Assembly (NCBI GenBank): GCA_016788205.1
Contig: JAEUTA010000031.1
Span: forward strand, 1 to 42,575
Length of the DNA stretch: 42,575 nt
Direction of reading: 5' to 3'
DNA from: Flavobacteriales bacterium
GTDB lineage: Bacteria > Bacteroidota > Bacteroidia > Flavobacteriales_F > PHOS-HE28
The notes beneath the pieces were generated by a model that saw nothing but the letters and a program-made list of their open reading frames with translations, was not told the origin of the DNA and searched no databases. Both the position numbers and the translations under genes were made by a program. Shown piece after piece: positions 1 to 7,136 of the stretch. Position 1 is the stretch's first letter; each line of letters opens with the position of its first letter.

Positions 1-625
1 CGGCTTCCTGCAAGAGCTCGGCGAGCTTGAGCGCGGTGAGCGGTGTGGTCTCGGCGGGTTTCAGCACCACGGTGTTGCCGCAGGCGAGCGCGGGGGCGAG
101 CTTCCACGCGGCCATGAGCAGCGGGAAGTTCCAGGGGATGACCTGGCCGGCGACGCCGAGTGGTGAGGTCTGCTTTCCGGGGAAGGCGTAGTGGAGCTTG
201 TCGGCCCAACCGGCGTAGTAGAAGAAGTGCGCGGCGGCCAGCGGCACGTCCACGTCGCGGCTTTCACGAATGGCCTTGCCGCCGTCCATGCTTTCGATCA
301 CGGCGAACTCGCGGGCCTTCTCCTGCAGCAGCCGCGCGATGCGGTAGATGTACTTGGCGCGTTCGGCCGCGTGCATCTTGCTCCACACGGTGTCGTAGGC
401 CTTGCGGGCGGCCTTCACGGCGGCGTCCACATCGGCGTCGTTGGCCTCGGCGATGCGCGCGAGCACTTTCTCGTTGGCGGGGTTGATGGTGTCGAAGTAC
501 TTGCCGCTCTTCGGCTTCTGCCACTTGCCGTTGATGAAGAGCTCGTACTGCCCATTGATCTTGACGTGATCAGCGGATTCGGGAGCGGGGGCGAGTTGCC
601 AGTCGAGGGTGGACTTCTTTGCCAT
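1..625 (-). CDS. Aldehyde dehydrogenase, N-terminal part (cut by window edge)
   Basis: NAD(P)-dependent aldehyde dehydrogenase oxidising an aldehyde to its acid; substrate not predictable. The frame is open from ATG at 623-625 to the left edge, giving the first 208 residues of a protein usually near 480-500. Seen: FINGKW near residue 30, the Rossmann-fold motif GQVIPWNFP (its Asn stabilises the thiohemiacetal in this superfamily) near residue 160, and KPAE (NAD ribose contact) near residue 190. The catalytic Cys and general-base Glu would lie outside the window. A TACCTTCA element ends four bases before ATG, suggesting a leaderless transcript. The gene stands alone and points out of the window; its neighbour upstream is a toxin-antitoxin pair. 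Family assignment is secure, subfamily is not. Confidence 0.93.
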   Translation of the reverse strand, partial: MAKKSTLDWQLAPAPESADHVKINGQYELFINGKWQKPKSGKYFDTINPANEKVLARIAEANDADVDAAVKAARKAYDTVWSKMHAAERAKYIYRIARLLQEKAREFAVIESMDGGKAIRESRDVDVPLAAAHFFYYAGWADKLHYAFPGKQTSPLGVAGQVIPWNFPLLMAAWKLAPALACGNTVVLKPAETTPLTALKLAELLQEA

Positions 626-629
626 GGGG

Positions 630-637
630 TGAAGGTA
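630..637 (-). promoter_or_regulatory. Candidate -7 promoter element before the aldehyde dehydrogenase gene
   Basis: Reads TACCTTCA on the minus strand, close to the Bacteroidota -7 consensus TAnnTTTG, and ends four bases before ATG. No TTG-like -33 element is visible at the usual distance. Its value comes mainly from the same position being used before queG, the antiporter gene and ruvB. Confidence 0.4.
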
Positions 638-658
638 GAGGATGCCGAACGTTGATCT

Positions 659-1084
659 TTACAGGTGCTGGTCCCATTTCCACGGCGCGATCGCTCCGGT
701 GCCATATACCTTGGCAATGAATGATTGCCGCTTGTGTTTTGTGGCAAACCGTCTCATTGCCGGAGCGGCCTTGACGAATGCCGCAGCCATCTCATCGCCG
801 ACGAGATTCTTTGAGACCAGGACGAACACACTGGCCTTGGAGTTCTTGATCGCCAGCCGTTCCAGGGCATTGGTCTTCAAATGTTCGTCGAAGGACAGTA
901 TCACGTAGCCCAGCTTGGCCACCTTCGGAAGCCATTCGTGGTCCTTGACGTTCTGCTTGAAGAGCTTATCGTGTGGAATGGTTTGGTACCCGGCTGCCGT
1001 TAGTGCATCAACCACCTTGAGCCGACCTAAGCACCGGTCGACGAAGAAGACGATCTCCGTATCACTAGAGGCATCAGGCGGCAT
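659..1084 (-). CDS. VapC45-like toxin, PIN-like RNase domain
   Basis: Probable ribonuclease toxin of a type II toxin-antitoxin pair. The 141 residues match the size and layout of PIN-like toxins of the Mycobacterium VapC45 type: an acidic residue on the first strand (FFVDRCLG, Asp16), further acidic residues at Asp48/Glu50 (KDHEW), and VILSFDEHL with Asp66 on the next strand. These would coordinate the metal ions used to cut RNA. The gene starts inside the end of the antitoxin gene (11-base overlap), so the two are translated together, in the antitoxin-first order typical of VapBC. The target RNA cannot be inferred. An alternative is a catalytically weak PIN-like protein, but the acidic residues look intact. 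Confidence 0.72.
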   Translation of the reverse strand: MPPDASSDTEIVFFVDRCLGRLKVVDALTAAGYQTIPHDKLFKQNVKDHEWLPKVAKLGYVILSFDEHLKTNALERLAIKNSKASVFVLVSKNLVGDEMAAAFVKAAPAMRRFATKHKRQSFIAKVYGTGAIAPWKWDQHL

Positions 1085-1787
1085 CCGACATGGTCATTTC
1101 ACACCGCAATGCTTCGACGATCATCTCAGATGAGCAGTTATAGTCCGCCATGAGATCCTCGATCGATTCGCCAGCCTTGACCCGATTGGCGATCATGCGA
1201 GTTGAAACACCGATTTCTGCGAGCGCTAATCGACCGAAAGAGAGTTCCGGGTCGATAACAACCAACCGAGGTTGTTGTTCAAAGGCCGCTTTCCTCGTGA
1301 AAGGATAGAGGCGGAGGGGAACACCATGCCTGTCACGTTCTATCCTCTTCAAATATTGAAGGATGACATCGCGCATTGTGACCTGCCCACCCTTGTTCGC
1401 AGCAACCAGTTGACCGAGTTGCTCAACCAAAAGATCAATACCGTCTGTTTGTAGTTCGACGTCAGCCAGCGGATGCGCGGTGCCGAGTTCCTTCTTGATA
1501 TACTCAATAGCGACCCGGACCTGTGGCATCGGAATCTTGTACGCCCGGCGGGTAACCGATAGCACATGCAGCTCAACAAGGTTACGGAACGAGAGGATGC
1601 TGTCGTCCTTATCCGCAGGTTGAATGACCGGCTTCAAGAACTTCTCCCGTCCCTTCGAATCATAATACGTCTGACCAACGACCCAAGACTTGACCGTGCT
1701 GTAGGGCAGCCCCAAATAGTGCGCAGCCTGGGCCATTGTATAAGCCGGGGTATCACGCACGTTGAAGTCTGAAGCTCGGGATGCCAT
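1074..1787 (-). CDS. VapB45-like antitoxin with HTH and DUF433 domain
   Basis: Antitoxin and likely autorepressor of the PIN-like toxin downstream. A MerR-like helix-turn-helix is visible at residues 17-37 (YTMAQAAHYLGLPYSTVKSW). The C-terminal DUF433 domain spans about residues 160-235 and contains GESIEDLMADYN followed by an SSEMIVEALR helix, the hallmark of that family. The 237-residue length matches VapB45 of Mycobacterium tuberculosis (Rv2018), which also precedes a PIN toxin. It overlaps the toxin gene by 11 bases. A good vegetative promoter lies only seven bases before ATG, so the message is probably nearly leaderless. Autoregulation is inferred from family behaviour; no operator was identified. 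Confidence 0.72.
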   Translation of the reverse strand: MASRASDFNVRDTPAYTMAQAAHYLGLPYSTVKSWVVGQTYYDSKGREKFLKPVIQPADKDDSILSFRNLVELHVLSVTRRAYKIPMPQVRVAIEYIKKELGTAHPLADVELQTDGIDLLVEQLGQLVAANKGGQVTMRDVILQYLKRIERDRHGVPLRLYPFTRKAAFEQQPRLVVIDPELSFGRLALAEIGVSTRMIANRVKAGESIEDLMADYNCSSEMIVEALRCEMTMSDAA

Positions 1788-1794
1788 TATAGGT

Positions 1795-1824
1795 CAAAGT
1801 TAGCCCGAAGCCCTCGTTCATCAA
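1795..1824 (-). promoter_or_regulatory. Vegetative promoter of the vapBC45-like operon
   Basis: On the minus strand TTG (1822-1824) is followed by exactly 19 bases and TAACTTTG (1795-1802), matching the Bacteroidota -33/-7 consensus TTTG-N19-TAnnTTTG. Only seven bases separate the element from ATG, so transcription would start at or next to the start codon. This is the best vegetative promoter match in the window. Confidence 0.65.
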
Positions 1825-1891
1825 GCCCCCCGAAGACCATCCAGCGCGTGAGCCTTGCAGAGCTTTCTCCATCGAGCGCGCCGAACACGAT

Positions 1892-1899
1892 TACTTTCG
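1892..1899 (+). promoter_or_regulatory. Candidate -7 element before the SnoaL-like lipoprotein gene
   Basis: TACTTTCG, one base off TAnnTTTG, 22 bases before the ATG at 1922. The same octamer stands before gcvH on the other strand. No clear -33 element. Confidence 0.35.
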
Positions 1900-1921
1900 G
1901 GCAAGACTCGACCCCAACCCC

Positions 1922-2491
1922 ATGAACAAGCACCTTCTCCTCGCCCTCCCACTTGCACTGCTCGTCGCCTGCGGTGGTGGCTCCAGCCCGGAGCATGACA
2001 AGATGATGGCCGACCACAAAGCCATGATGGTGGCCGATAGCACCAACAACGCCGCCAAGGACCAGATGAAGCAGGCCACGCAGCGCTTCCTGGACGCGTG
2101 GTGGAGCGGCAAGACCGATGGCCTCGAAGAGATCGTCGCCGACAACTACGTGAGCCACATGGCCATGCCGGGCGTCACCAGCACGGGCATCCAACAACTG
2201 AAGGACATGATCGCGGTCTCCAATGCGAGCTTCACCGAGAGCAAGGCGGAGGACCTGCACATGACCGCCGAAGGCGACCGCGTGATCGCGCATTACCGCT
2301 GGAAGGCGAAGAACACCGGCGCGATGGACCCGAGCATGCCCGCCACCAACGCCCCCGTCGATGTGTATTCCGTGGACATCCTGCGGTTCGAGAACGGGAA
2401 GATCGTGGAGCACTGGGGCTACATGGAGGAGATGAAGATGATGGAGCAGCTGGGGATGATGGGCGGTGCCGAGCCTGCGAAGAAGAAATAA
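1922..2491 (+). CDS. SnoaL-like (NTF2-fold) lipoprotein
   Basis: Secreted, lipid-anchored protein of 189 residues with a SnoaL-like ester-cyclase fold. The signal peptide ends in a lipobox (LLVAC, Cys17). Residues about 45-170 follow the SnoaL pattern: KQATQRFLDAWWSGKTDGLEEIVADNY, later GIQQLKDMI, and the closing strand ILRFENGKIVEHWGY. The fold covers enzymes and simple ligand binders, so no reaction is assigned. Met- and His-rich stretches flank the domain (MMADHKAMM near residue 30, MEEMKMMEQLGMMGG near 175), which might bind a soft metal, though this is only composition. Single gene, convergent with the OmpA-family gene, followed by a clear terminator. Confidence 0.8.
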   Translation: MNKHLLLALPLALLVACGGGSSPEHDKMMADHKAMMVADSTNNAAKDQMKQATQRFLDAWWSGKTDGLEEIVADNYVSHMAMPGVTSTGIQQLKDMIAVSNASFTESKAEDLHMTAEGDRVIAHYRWKAKNTGAMDPSMPATNAPVDVYSVDILRFENGKIVEHWGYMEEMKMMEQLGMMGGAEPAKKK

Positions 2492-2509
2492 GAAGCACGT
2501 AGCGAACAG

Positions 2510-2542
2510 CAACGGCGGGGTCCATCCCGCCGTTGTCATTTT
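2510..2542 (+). terminator. Intrinsic terminator after the SnoaL-like lipoprotein gene
   Basis: Perfect 10-base stem (CAACGGCGGG at 2510-2519 with CCCGCCGTTG at 2526-2535), six-base loop, then TCATTTT. It lies between two convergent genes and may also help stop the minus-strand operon, although no T run follows on that side. Confidence 0.8.
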
Positions 2543-2558
2543 CTGCTTTCACCGCACC

Positions 2559-4118
2559 CTACTCCAACACCTTGAACTCCGTGCGTCGGTTCTGCTGGCG
2601 ACCTTCTTCGGTCTCGTTGGTGGCCACCGGTGCGCTTTCGCCATAGCCCTTCGCGACCAGGCGGTCCTGCGCGATGCCCTTGCCGACCAGGTACACCACG
2701 ACGGAGGCGGCCCGCGCTTCGGAGAGTTTACGGTTGTAATCGTCGGCGCCTTTGTCATCCGTGTGACTGCCGAGTTCGAAGCGTAGCGTGGGGTTCGCTT
2801 TCAGGAGTTCAGCAAGAGCATCCAGTTCCTTGGTGCTTTCGGGGCGCAGCGTGGCCTTGTCGAAGTCGTAGAACACGTTGTTGAGCACCACGCGTTTGCC
2901 GGCCTTCAGCTTCTTCATCTCGATCACCTTCACCACTTCTTTGTAGCTGGCGGTGTCGGTGAGTTCGAAGTTCTCCGAGTGGAAGAGGTAGCCGGGAGCC
3001 GAAACGCTGATACCGTAGTTCTTCCCCGAAGGCAGTGAGAGCAGGAAATTACCCGTGCTGCTGTTGGATCGTTGTTTCGAGAACGAGGTGTTCGTTGCGT
3101 TGTCGGTGATCTCTATGTTGCATTCCAGCGGCACCTTGGTCTCTTCGTCGATCACACTTCCCTTCAGCACGGTGAGCAACGGGTCCTGCGTCTTGCGCCC
3201 CGCGATGGGCGTGAACTTCACTTCGTAGATGTCCTTCGCGCCAAGGCCACCGCTGCGTTCACTGCTCATGTAGGCCGTGCGTCCATCGGCGAGGATGACG
3301 AGGTAGAGATCATCACCCGGCGTGTTCAACGGGGCTCCGAGGTTCCTTGGTGTGCTCCACTTGTCGTTACTGAAGGTGCTCACGAAAAGATCGTATCCGC
3401 CGGTGCTTTCGTGGCCCTTGCTGCTGAAGTAGAGCGTGTGCCCATCGGCGTGTAGGAAGATGCCTTGTTCATCTTCCGCTGTGTTGATGGTGGGACCCAG
3501 GTTCGTGAGCGCGCCCCACTTGCCTTTGTCCGTGCGGGCGGCCGACCAGATATCCTTGCCGCCGTGCCCGCCTTTGCGATCGCTGACGAAGTAGACGGTG
3601 CGGCCATCCAGCGAATAACACGCGGAGGACTCGTGCTCGTCGCTGTTGATGGGCTCGGGGAATTCGTTGAGCGCTGACCACTCCGTTCCCTTCAACACCG
3701 ATTCGAAGATGTTGCCGTTACCATCATCATCGTCGCGGTACACGAGCATGCGTTGGCCATCGGGCGAAATGGCGATGGCGCTGTTGTTCCTTCCGGGTGC
3801 GTTCACCGCAGGGCCGAGCAACTTGGGTGCGCTCCACTTCTTCTTGGCATCCACGGTGACCTCGTAGATGCTCTCCTTCCCTACTCGTCCCTTCGCGATG
3901 TCGCGTTCGGTAGCCGGGCGGTTGCTGGTGAAAAGCAAGGTGCTACCATCGGCGCTCACCACGGGCGCGTAGTCGTTGAAGGGTGTGTTCAATGGCGGTA
4001 TCAGCTTCTTGATGCTCACCTTCACGGTGTCGTTCTTCGCGGGCCGCTGGCCGAATGCGGGCTGTACGCCGCAAACGACCAGGGCCGCGAACGCACCGAC
4101 CAACATGGATCGAAGCAT
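2559..4118 (-). CDS. OmpA-family protein with PD40 propeller (PorE-like layout)
   Basis: Periplasmic or outer-membrane protein binding peptidoglycan, of the type accompanying PorP/SprF and type B T9SS cargo. Order: signal peptide (1 to about 24, ending AFGQ); WD40/PD40-like propeller, about 45-300, with blades such as SADGSTLLFTSNR, SPDGQRMLVYRD, SLDGRTVYFVSDR; a carboxypeptidase-regulatory-like domain, about 315-400 (LKGSVIDEETKVPLECNIEI); and a C-terminal OmpA domain with FDFDKATLRPES and HTDDKGADDYNRKLSEARA, the peptidoglycan-binding signature. PorE of Porphyromonas combines the same modules plus TPRs, which I do not see here. An in-frame GTG at 4127 exists, but ATG at 4118 gives a clean signal peptide. 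Last gene of the type B-PorP-OmpA operon, 12 bases after the PorP stop. Confidence 0.88.
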   Translation of the reverse strand: MLRSMLVGAFAALVVCGVQPAFGQRPAKNDTVKVSIKKLIPPLNTPFNDYAPVVSADGSTLLFTSNRPATERDIAKGRVGKESIYEVTVDAKKKWSAPKLLGPAVNAPGRNNSAIAISPDGQRMLVYRDDDDGNGNIFESVLKGTEWSALNEFPEPINSDEHESSACYSLDGRTVYFVSDRKGGHGGKDIWSAARTDKGKWGALTNLGPTINTAEDEQGIFLHADGHTLYFSSKGHESTGGYDLFVSTFSNDKWSTPRNLGAPLNTPGDDLYLVILADGRTAYMSSERSGGLGAKDIYEVKFTPIAGRKTQDPLLTVLKGSVIDEETKVPLECNIEITDNATNTSFSKQRSNSSTGNFLLSLPSGKNYGISVSAPGYLFHSENFELTDTASYKEVVKVIEMKKLKAGKRVVLNNVFYDFDKATLRPESTKELDALAELLKANPTLRFELGSHTDDKGADDYNRKLSEARAASVVVYLVGKGIAQDRLVAKGYGESAPVATNETEEGRQQNRRTEFKVLE

Positions 4119-4130
4119 CTCCCGCACGGC

Positions 4131-5192
4131 TCAATCGCGTGTTTTCGACTTGCTGTTGAACGGGTTCGGGTTCACGAAACGAAGCGTGAGCTCGAAGGCA
4201 CCATTGCCATTGCTGGCCTTTGACAGGTCGCTGGTGTTGAGGTCGTAGCTGAGGCCCACGGCCAGCTGCCCGAACTCCAGCAGCGCAGCGATGGCCACGG
4301 CATCCTTGGCGCGCAGCACCGGCCCCAGCGAGAGCGCCGAACCTTTGTTGATGCCCGTGACCTTGGAGGTGGGCGTGAGCACGTAGCGGAACATGGCGCT
4401 GGCGAGGAACTCTGTAGAAGCACCCTGCTTGCTGTACTGGAAACCGGGCACCACGGCCATGTTGCCTTCACCCACGGGGATGCGCGCGTTACCGTGCAAC
4501 ACCAGCTTCGCGTTCAACTGTTCCTCCGTACCCAGGAAAGTGTAGGTGGGCCGTGTGACATGGAAATACCCGAACCCCAAGGTGGCTTGGGGGCTTTGGT
4601 TCGCCACGACATCCTTCGCGCCGGAGGTACCGCTGTAGTGCCATACACCGCCCAGGCCGAAATCGGCGAAGGTGAACGATCGCGTGGCGATCGATTCACC
4701 GGTGGGTAATTGTGCGTTGTAGCCATTGCCATCGTACTGCTCACCCCATTGCAGACCGCTGGGGTCGATGCTGCGCTGACCGAAACCGCCGAGCAGTCCC
4801 GCGCCGATGGTGCTGTTCTGACCGGTCTTGAGGTGGTAGGCCACGCTGAGCCCGCCCTGCGCTGACTTCAACTTGGAATCGCCCGCCTTGTCGTTGAAGA
4901 AGTTGACACCGAAGGCGAGGAAGCCGGACTTGCCGCGCTTCTGCTTCAACTGCATGTCGTAGTTGAAGGCCGTGGTGGTGAACGGCGTGGTGACGCTCGC
5001 CCATTGGTTGCGGTACTGCAGCACAGCGCGCATGTCGTGCCCGATGCCCGCCATGGCCGGGCTCTGCAACAGCGGTTGCATGGTGTACTGCGTGAAGTGG
5101 ACATCCTGCGCGAAGGCGGTGCCCAAGGCCATCAACCCGGCTCCGAAAAGGGACAGGATGCGTTGGCTACTCCAGTGTCGTGGTGTGATCAT
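4131..5192 (-). CDS. PorP/SprF family type IX secretion outer membrane protein
   Basis: Outer-membrane beta-barrel of the PorP/SprF family. SprF is needed to export and anchor SprB, a cargo with a type B C-terminal domain, so this protein probably serves the type B protein encoded just upstream. Seen: signal peptide ending GTAFAQ; the family start QDVHFTQYTMQPLLQSPAMAG with YRNQW shortly after; GFLAFGVNFFNDKAGDS; alternating barrel strands to the end, with 353 residues in total (typical size). The reading frame could start at 5270, overlapping the previous stop codon as ATGA, but that adds 26 residues before the signal peptide; ATG at 5190-5192 is preferred. Translational coupling from the longer start remains possible. 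Confidence 0.9.
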   Translation of the reverse strand: MITPRHWSSQRILSLFGAGLMALGTAFAQDVHFTQYTMQPLLQSPAMAGIGHDMRAVLQYRNQWASVTTPFTTTAFNYDMQLKQKRGKSGFLAFGVNFFNDKAGDSKLKSAQGGLSVAYHLKTGQNSTIGAGLLGGFGQRSIDPSGLQWGEQYDGNGYNAQLPTGESIATRSFTFADFGLGGVWHYSGTSGAKDVVANQSPQATLGFGYFHVTRPTYTFLGTEEQLNAKLVLHGNARIPVGEGNMAVVPGFQYSKQGASTEFLASAMFRYVLTPTSKVTGINKGSALSLGPVLRAKDAVAIAALLEFGQLAVGLSYDLNTSDLSKASNGNGAFELTLRFVNPNPFNSKSKTRD

Positions 5193-5266
5193 GGGCAGTT
5201 GTGTTGCACGGGCTTGCGTTCGGTTCCGGTAAGATGCCCCGCACGGTGCGTTCCTGGTTGAGTGGC

Positions 5267-7069
5267 TCATCGCATCAGGGTGATGTTGCCTTGTCGTTCC
5301 ACGCTTTCGCCGTTGTTGAGCGTGGCACTGAGGTGATAGACGAACACCGCGGGATCGAGCGGCTGATCATTGAAGGTGCCATCCCAGCAGCTGTTTGGAT
5401 CGGTGCTTTCGAACACTTTGTTGCCCCAGCGGTCGTAGATGTTGAACGCCATGGTGGTGATGCAGTCGGTGCCGTAAAGGCATTGCGCATCGTTCGTGCT
5501 GCTGTTGTTCGGGCTGAAGGCGTTGGGGATGTAGAGCGCGCAGGCCAGTGGCTCAGGTGGTTCCATTGGGCCGTTCACCTGCAGCTTGACCACCCACAGG
5601 TCGCGTCCGCCGTGGTTGCCGGAGACATCGCCATCGTTGGACTCCGTGTAGCCGTAAGCCACCAGTGACCCATCTTCCAGTTGGGCGCGTAGCCAACCCT
5701 GGTCGGCCCCGGACCCGCCCAGGCAACGTTGCCAAACGAGGTCGCCTTGCGCGTCGATCTTCGCCAGCCACAGGTCCCGATCGCCATGGTGCCCTTGGAT
5801 GTTGCCGTCGCCAGAGAAGGTGGAACCGCATAAGAGGTAGCCGTCATCGGTCTGCGCCGCCAGAATGCCCAGTTCGAACGCACTTCCACCGAAGGTCCGT
5901 TGCCAGACCAGGTCGCCATCGGCATCCACCTTGAGCACCCAGATGTCCTGCTCACCGTGCGCACCGGTCACATCCCCATCGTTCGAGCGCGCTGATGCCA
6001 TCACCAGGAAACCGCCACCATCCAATGCCAACAGCTCGCTCGCCGTCTCCTGCAATGAGCCACCGTACGTGCGTGTCCATAACAAGACTCCGTTGCCGCT
6101 CACTTTCGCCAGGAGGATGTCATAGTCGCCTTGGTTCTCCTGGACATCACCGTCCGTTGACTTCGTGTGACCGAGTATCACGATATCCCCATCGGGCAAC
6201 ACGACCGCATCCATGCCTTGCTCCTGGTCGCTCCCGCCGATGGTGAGCGACCAAACGATGCCGCCGGTCGCGTTCAACTTCACCAGCCAGAGATCATCCC
6301 CGCCGTGGTTGTTCACCACGTCTCCATCGTTCGATCGCACGTAGGCGAAGTTCACGACGTAGCCCCCATCAGGCGTTGGTAGCACGTTGATGCCGTATTC
6401 GGCTTCGCTGCCTCCCAATGTCCTGTTCCATTCGATATCGCCTGCCGCATCGAGCTTCACGATCCAATGGTCCTGCGCACCCGGACCGTTCAGATCGGTA
6501 ACGTCCCCGTCGTTGGAGGTGGTCAAGCCGTGGAATAGGAAGCCGCCATCGGGGGTTTGGCGAAGGGGCGCTATCGCGTTCTCGCTTCCGGAACCCCCAT
6601 AGGTGTGCTGCCACAGAAGGGTGCCTTGGGCGCTGAGCTTGACCAGCCAGATGTCCTGGATCCCTTGGGTACCGGTCACATCGCCGTCCGCAGAACCGGT
6701 GTTGCCCATCACGAAGATGGAGCCATCCGTGGCTTCCATGACGGATACACCGAACTCGGCCATTGAACCACCCAAGGCACGGCTCCATTGCGCAGCGCCG
6801 TTGGCATCGAGCTTGCTGACGAGTATGTCCATAGCTCCATGATTACCGAGCGCATCACCGTCGTTCGAATCACTCCAGCCGATCACCACGAAGCCACCGT
6901 CATCCGTTCGCGTGAAACCCGGACCGGGATCATCGAATCCGCTCCCACCGATACAGCGTTGCCAGAGCACTTCGGTGGTGACCTGTGCGCTGAGCGGATG
7001 TATCGCCAGGCACAGGAGCAGCCCCGCCACCATTCCGATCCTGCTTCGCCTCCCTCCTCGTTCGATCAT
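5267..7069 (-). CDS. T9SS type B cargo: eight-repeat propeller plus CHU_C-type sorting domain
   Basis: Secreted surface protein of 600 residues. Signal peptide (GMVAGLLLCLAIHPLSAQ), then eight tandem repeats of about 57 residues, each with the pattern W.R..GGS, DGG, SNDGDV..NHG..D.W.VKL, which I read as an eight-bladed beta-propeller; the DGD loops could bind calcium. The last 90 residues form the gliding-motility-associated (type B) sorting domain: YIPNAFSPN, FNIYDRWGNKVFES, CWDGTFNDQPLDPAVFVYHL, closing on a short basic end. The frame extends to 7093, but the ECF-type promoter at 7099-7128 would start transcription near 7092, so ATG at 7067-7069 is the start. Operon with the PorP/SprF and OmpA genes. 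Ligand unknown. Confidence 0.87.
   Translation of the reverse strand: MIERGGRRSRIGMVAGLLLCLAIHPLSAQVTTEVLWQRCIGGSGFDDPGPGFTRTDDGGFVVIGWSDSNDGDALGNHGAMDILVSKLDANGAAQWSRALGGSMAEFGVSVMEATDGSIFVMGNTGSADGDVTGTQGIQDIWLVKLSAQGTLLWQHTYGGSGSENAIAPLRQTPDGGFLFHGLTTSNDGDVTDLNGPGAQDHWIVKLDAAGDIEWNRTLGGSEAEYGINVLPTPDGGYVVNFAYVRSNDGDVVNNHGGDDLWLVKLNATGGIVWSLTIGGSDQEQGMDAVVLPDGDIVILGHTKSTDGDVQENQGDYDILLAKVSGNGVLLWTRTYGGSLQETASELLALDGGGFLVMASARSNDGDVTGAHGEQDIWVLKVDADGDLVWQRTFGGSAFELGILAAQTDDGYLLCGSTFSGDGNIQGHHGDRDLWLAKIDAQGDLVWQRCLGGSGADQGWLRAQLEDGSLVAYGYTESNDGDVSGNHGGRDLWVVKLQVNGPMEPPEPLACALYIPNAFSPNNSSTNDAQCLYGTDCITTMAFNIYDRWGNKVFESTDPNSCWDGTFNDQPLDPAVFVYHLSATLNNGESVERQGNITLMR
5570..6970 (-). repeat. Eight tandem coding repeats (about 171 bp each)
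   Basis: Eight successive units of about 57 codons carrying GGS, DGG and S-N/T-DGD at fixed places. The protein pattern is much better conserved than the DNA, so the array is old and under selection for fold. Confidence 0.8.
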
Positions 7070-7098
7070 GTTGGATGTGTCTTCTCCGTTCACTTGGA

Positions 7099-7128
7099 TA
7101 ACCCGGACCGCACCGTGATGGTTGGGTG
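7099..7128 (-). promoter_or_regulatory. ECF-type promoter, site A (type B-PorP-OmpA operon)
   Basis: Minus strand: CACCCAACCAT (7128 to 7118), ten variable bases, then TCCGGGTTA ending at 7099. Both blocks and the spacing are the same as at 10483-10512 and 12646-12675. The AAC core of the upstream block is typical of ECF -35 elements. The element ends 29 bases before ATG 7069, much like the 27 bases at site B. Confidence 0.8.
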
Positions 7129-7136
7129 CGAACGTA

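Noticed and set aside
1910..1923. ACCCCAACCCCAT just before the lipoprotein ATG, similar to the first block of the ECF-type site
   Set aside because: It abuts the start codon, lacks the second block, and could not place a promoter upstream of the gene.
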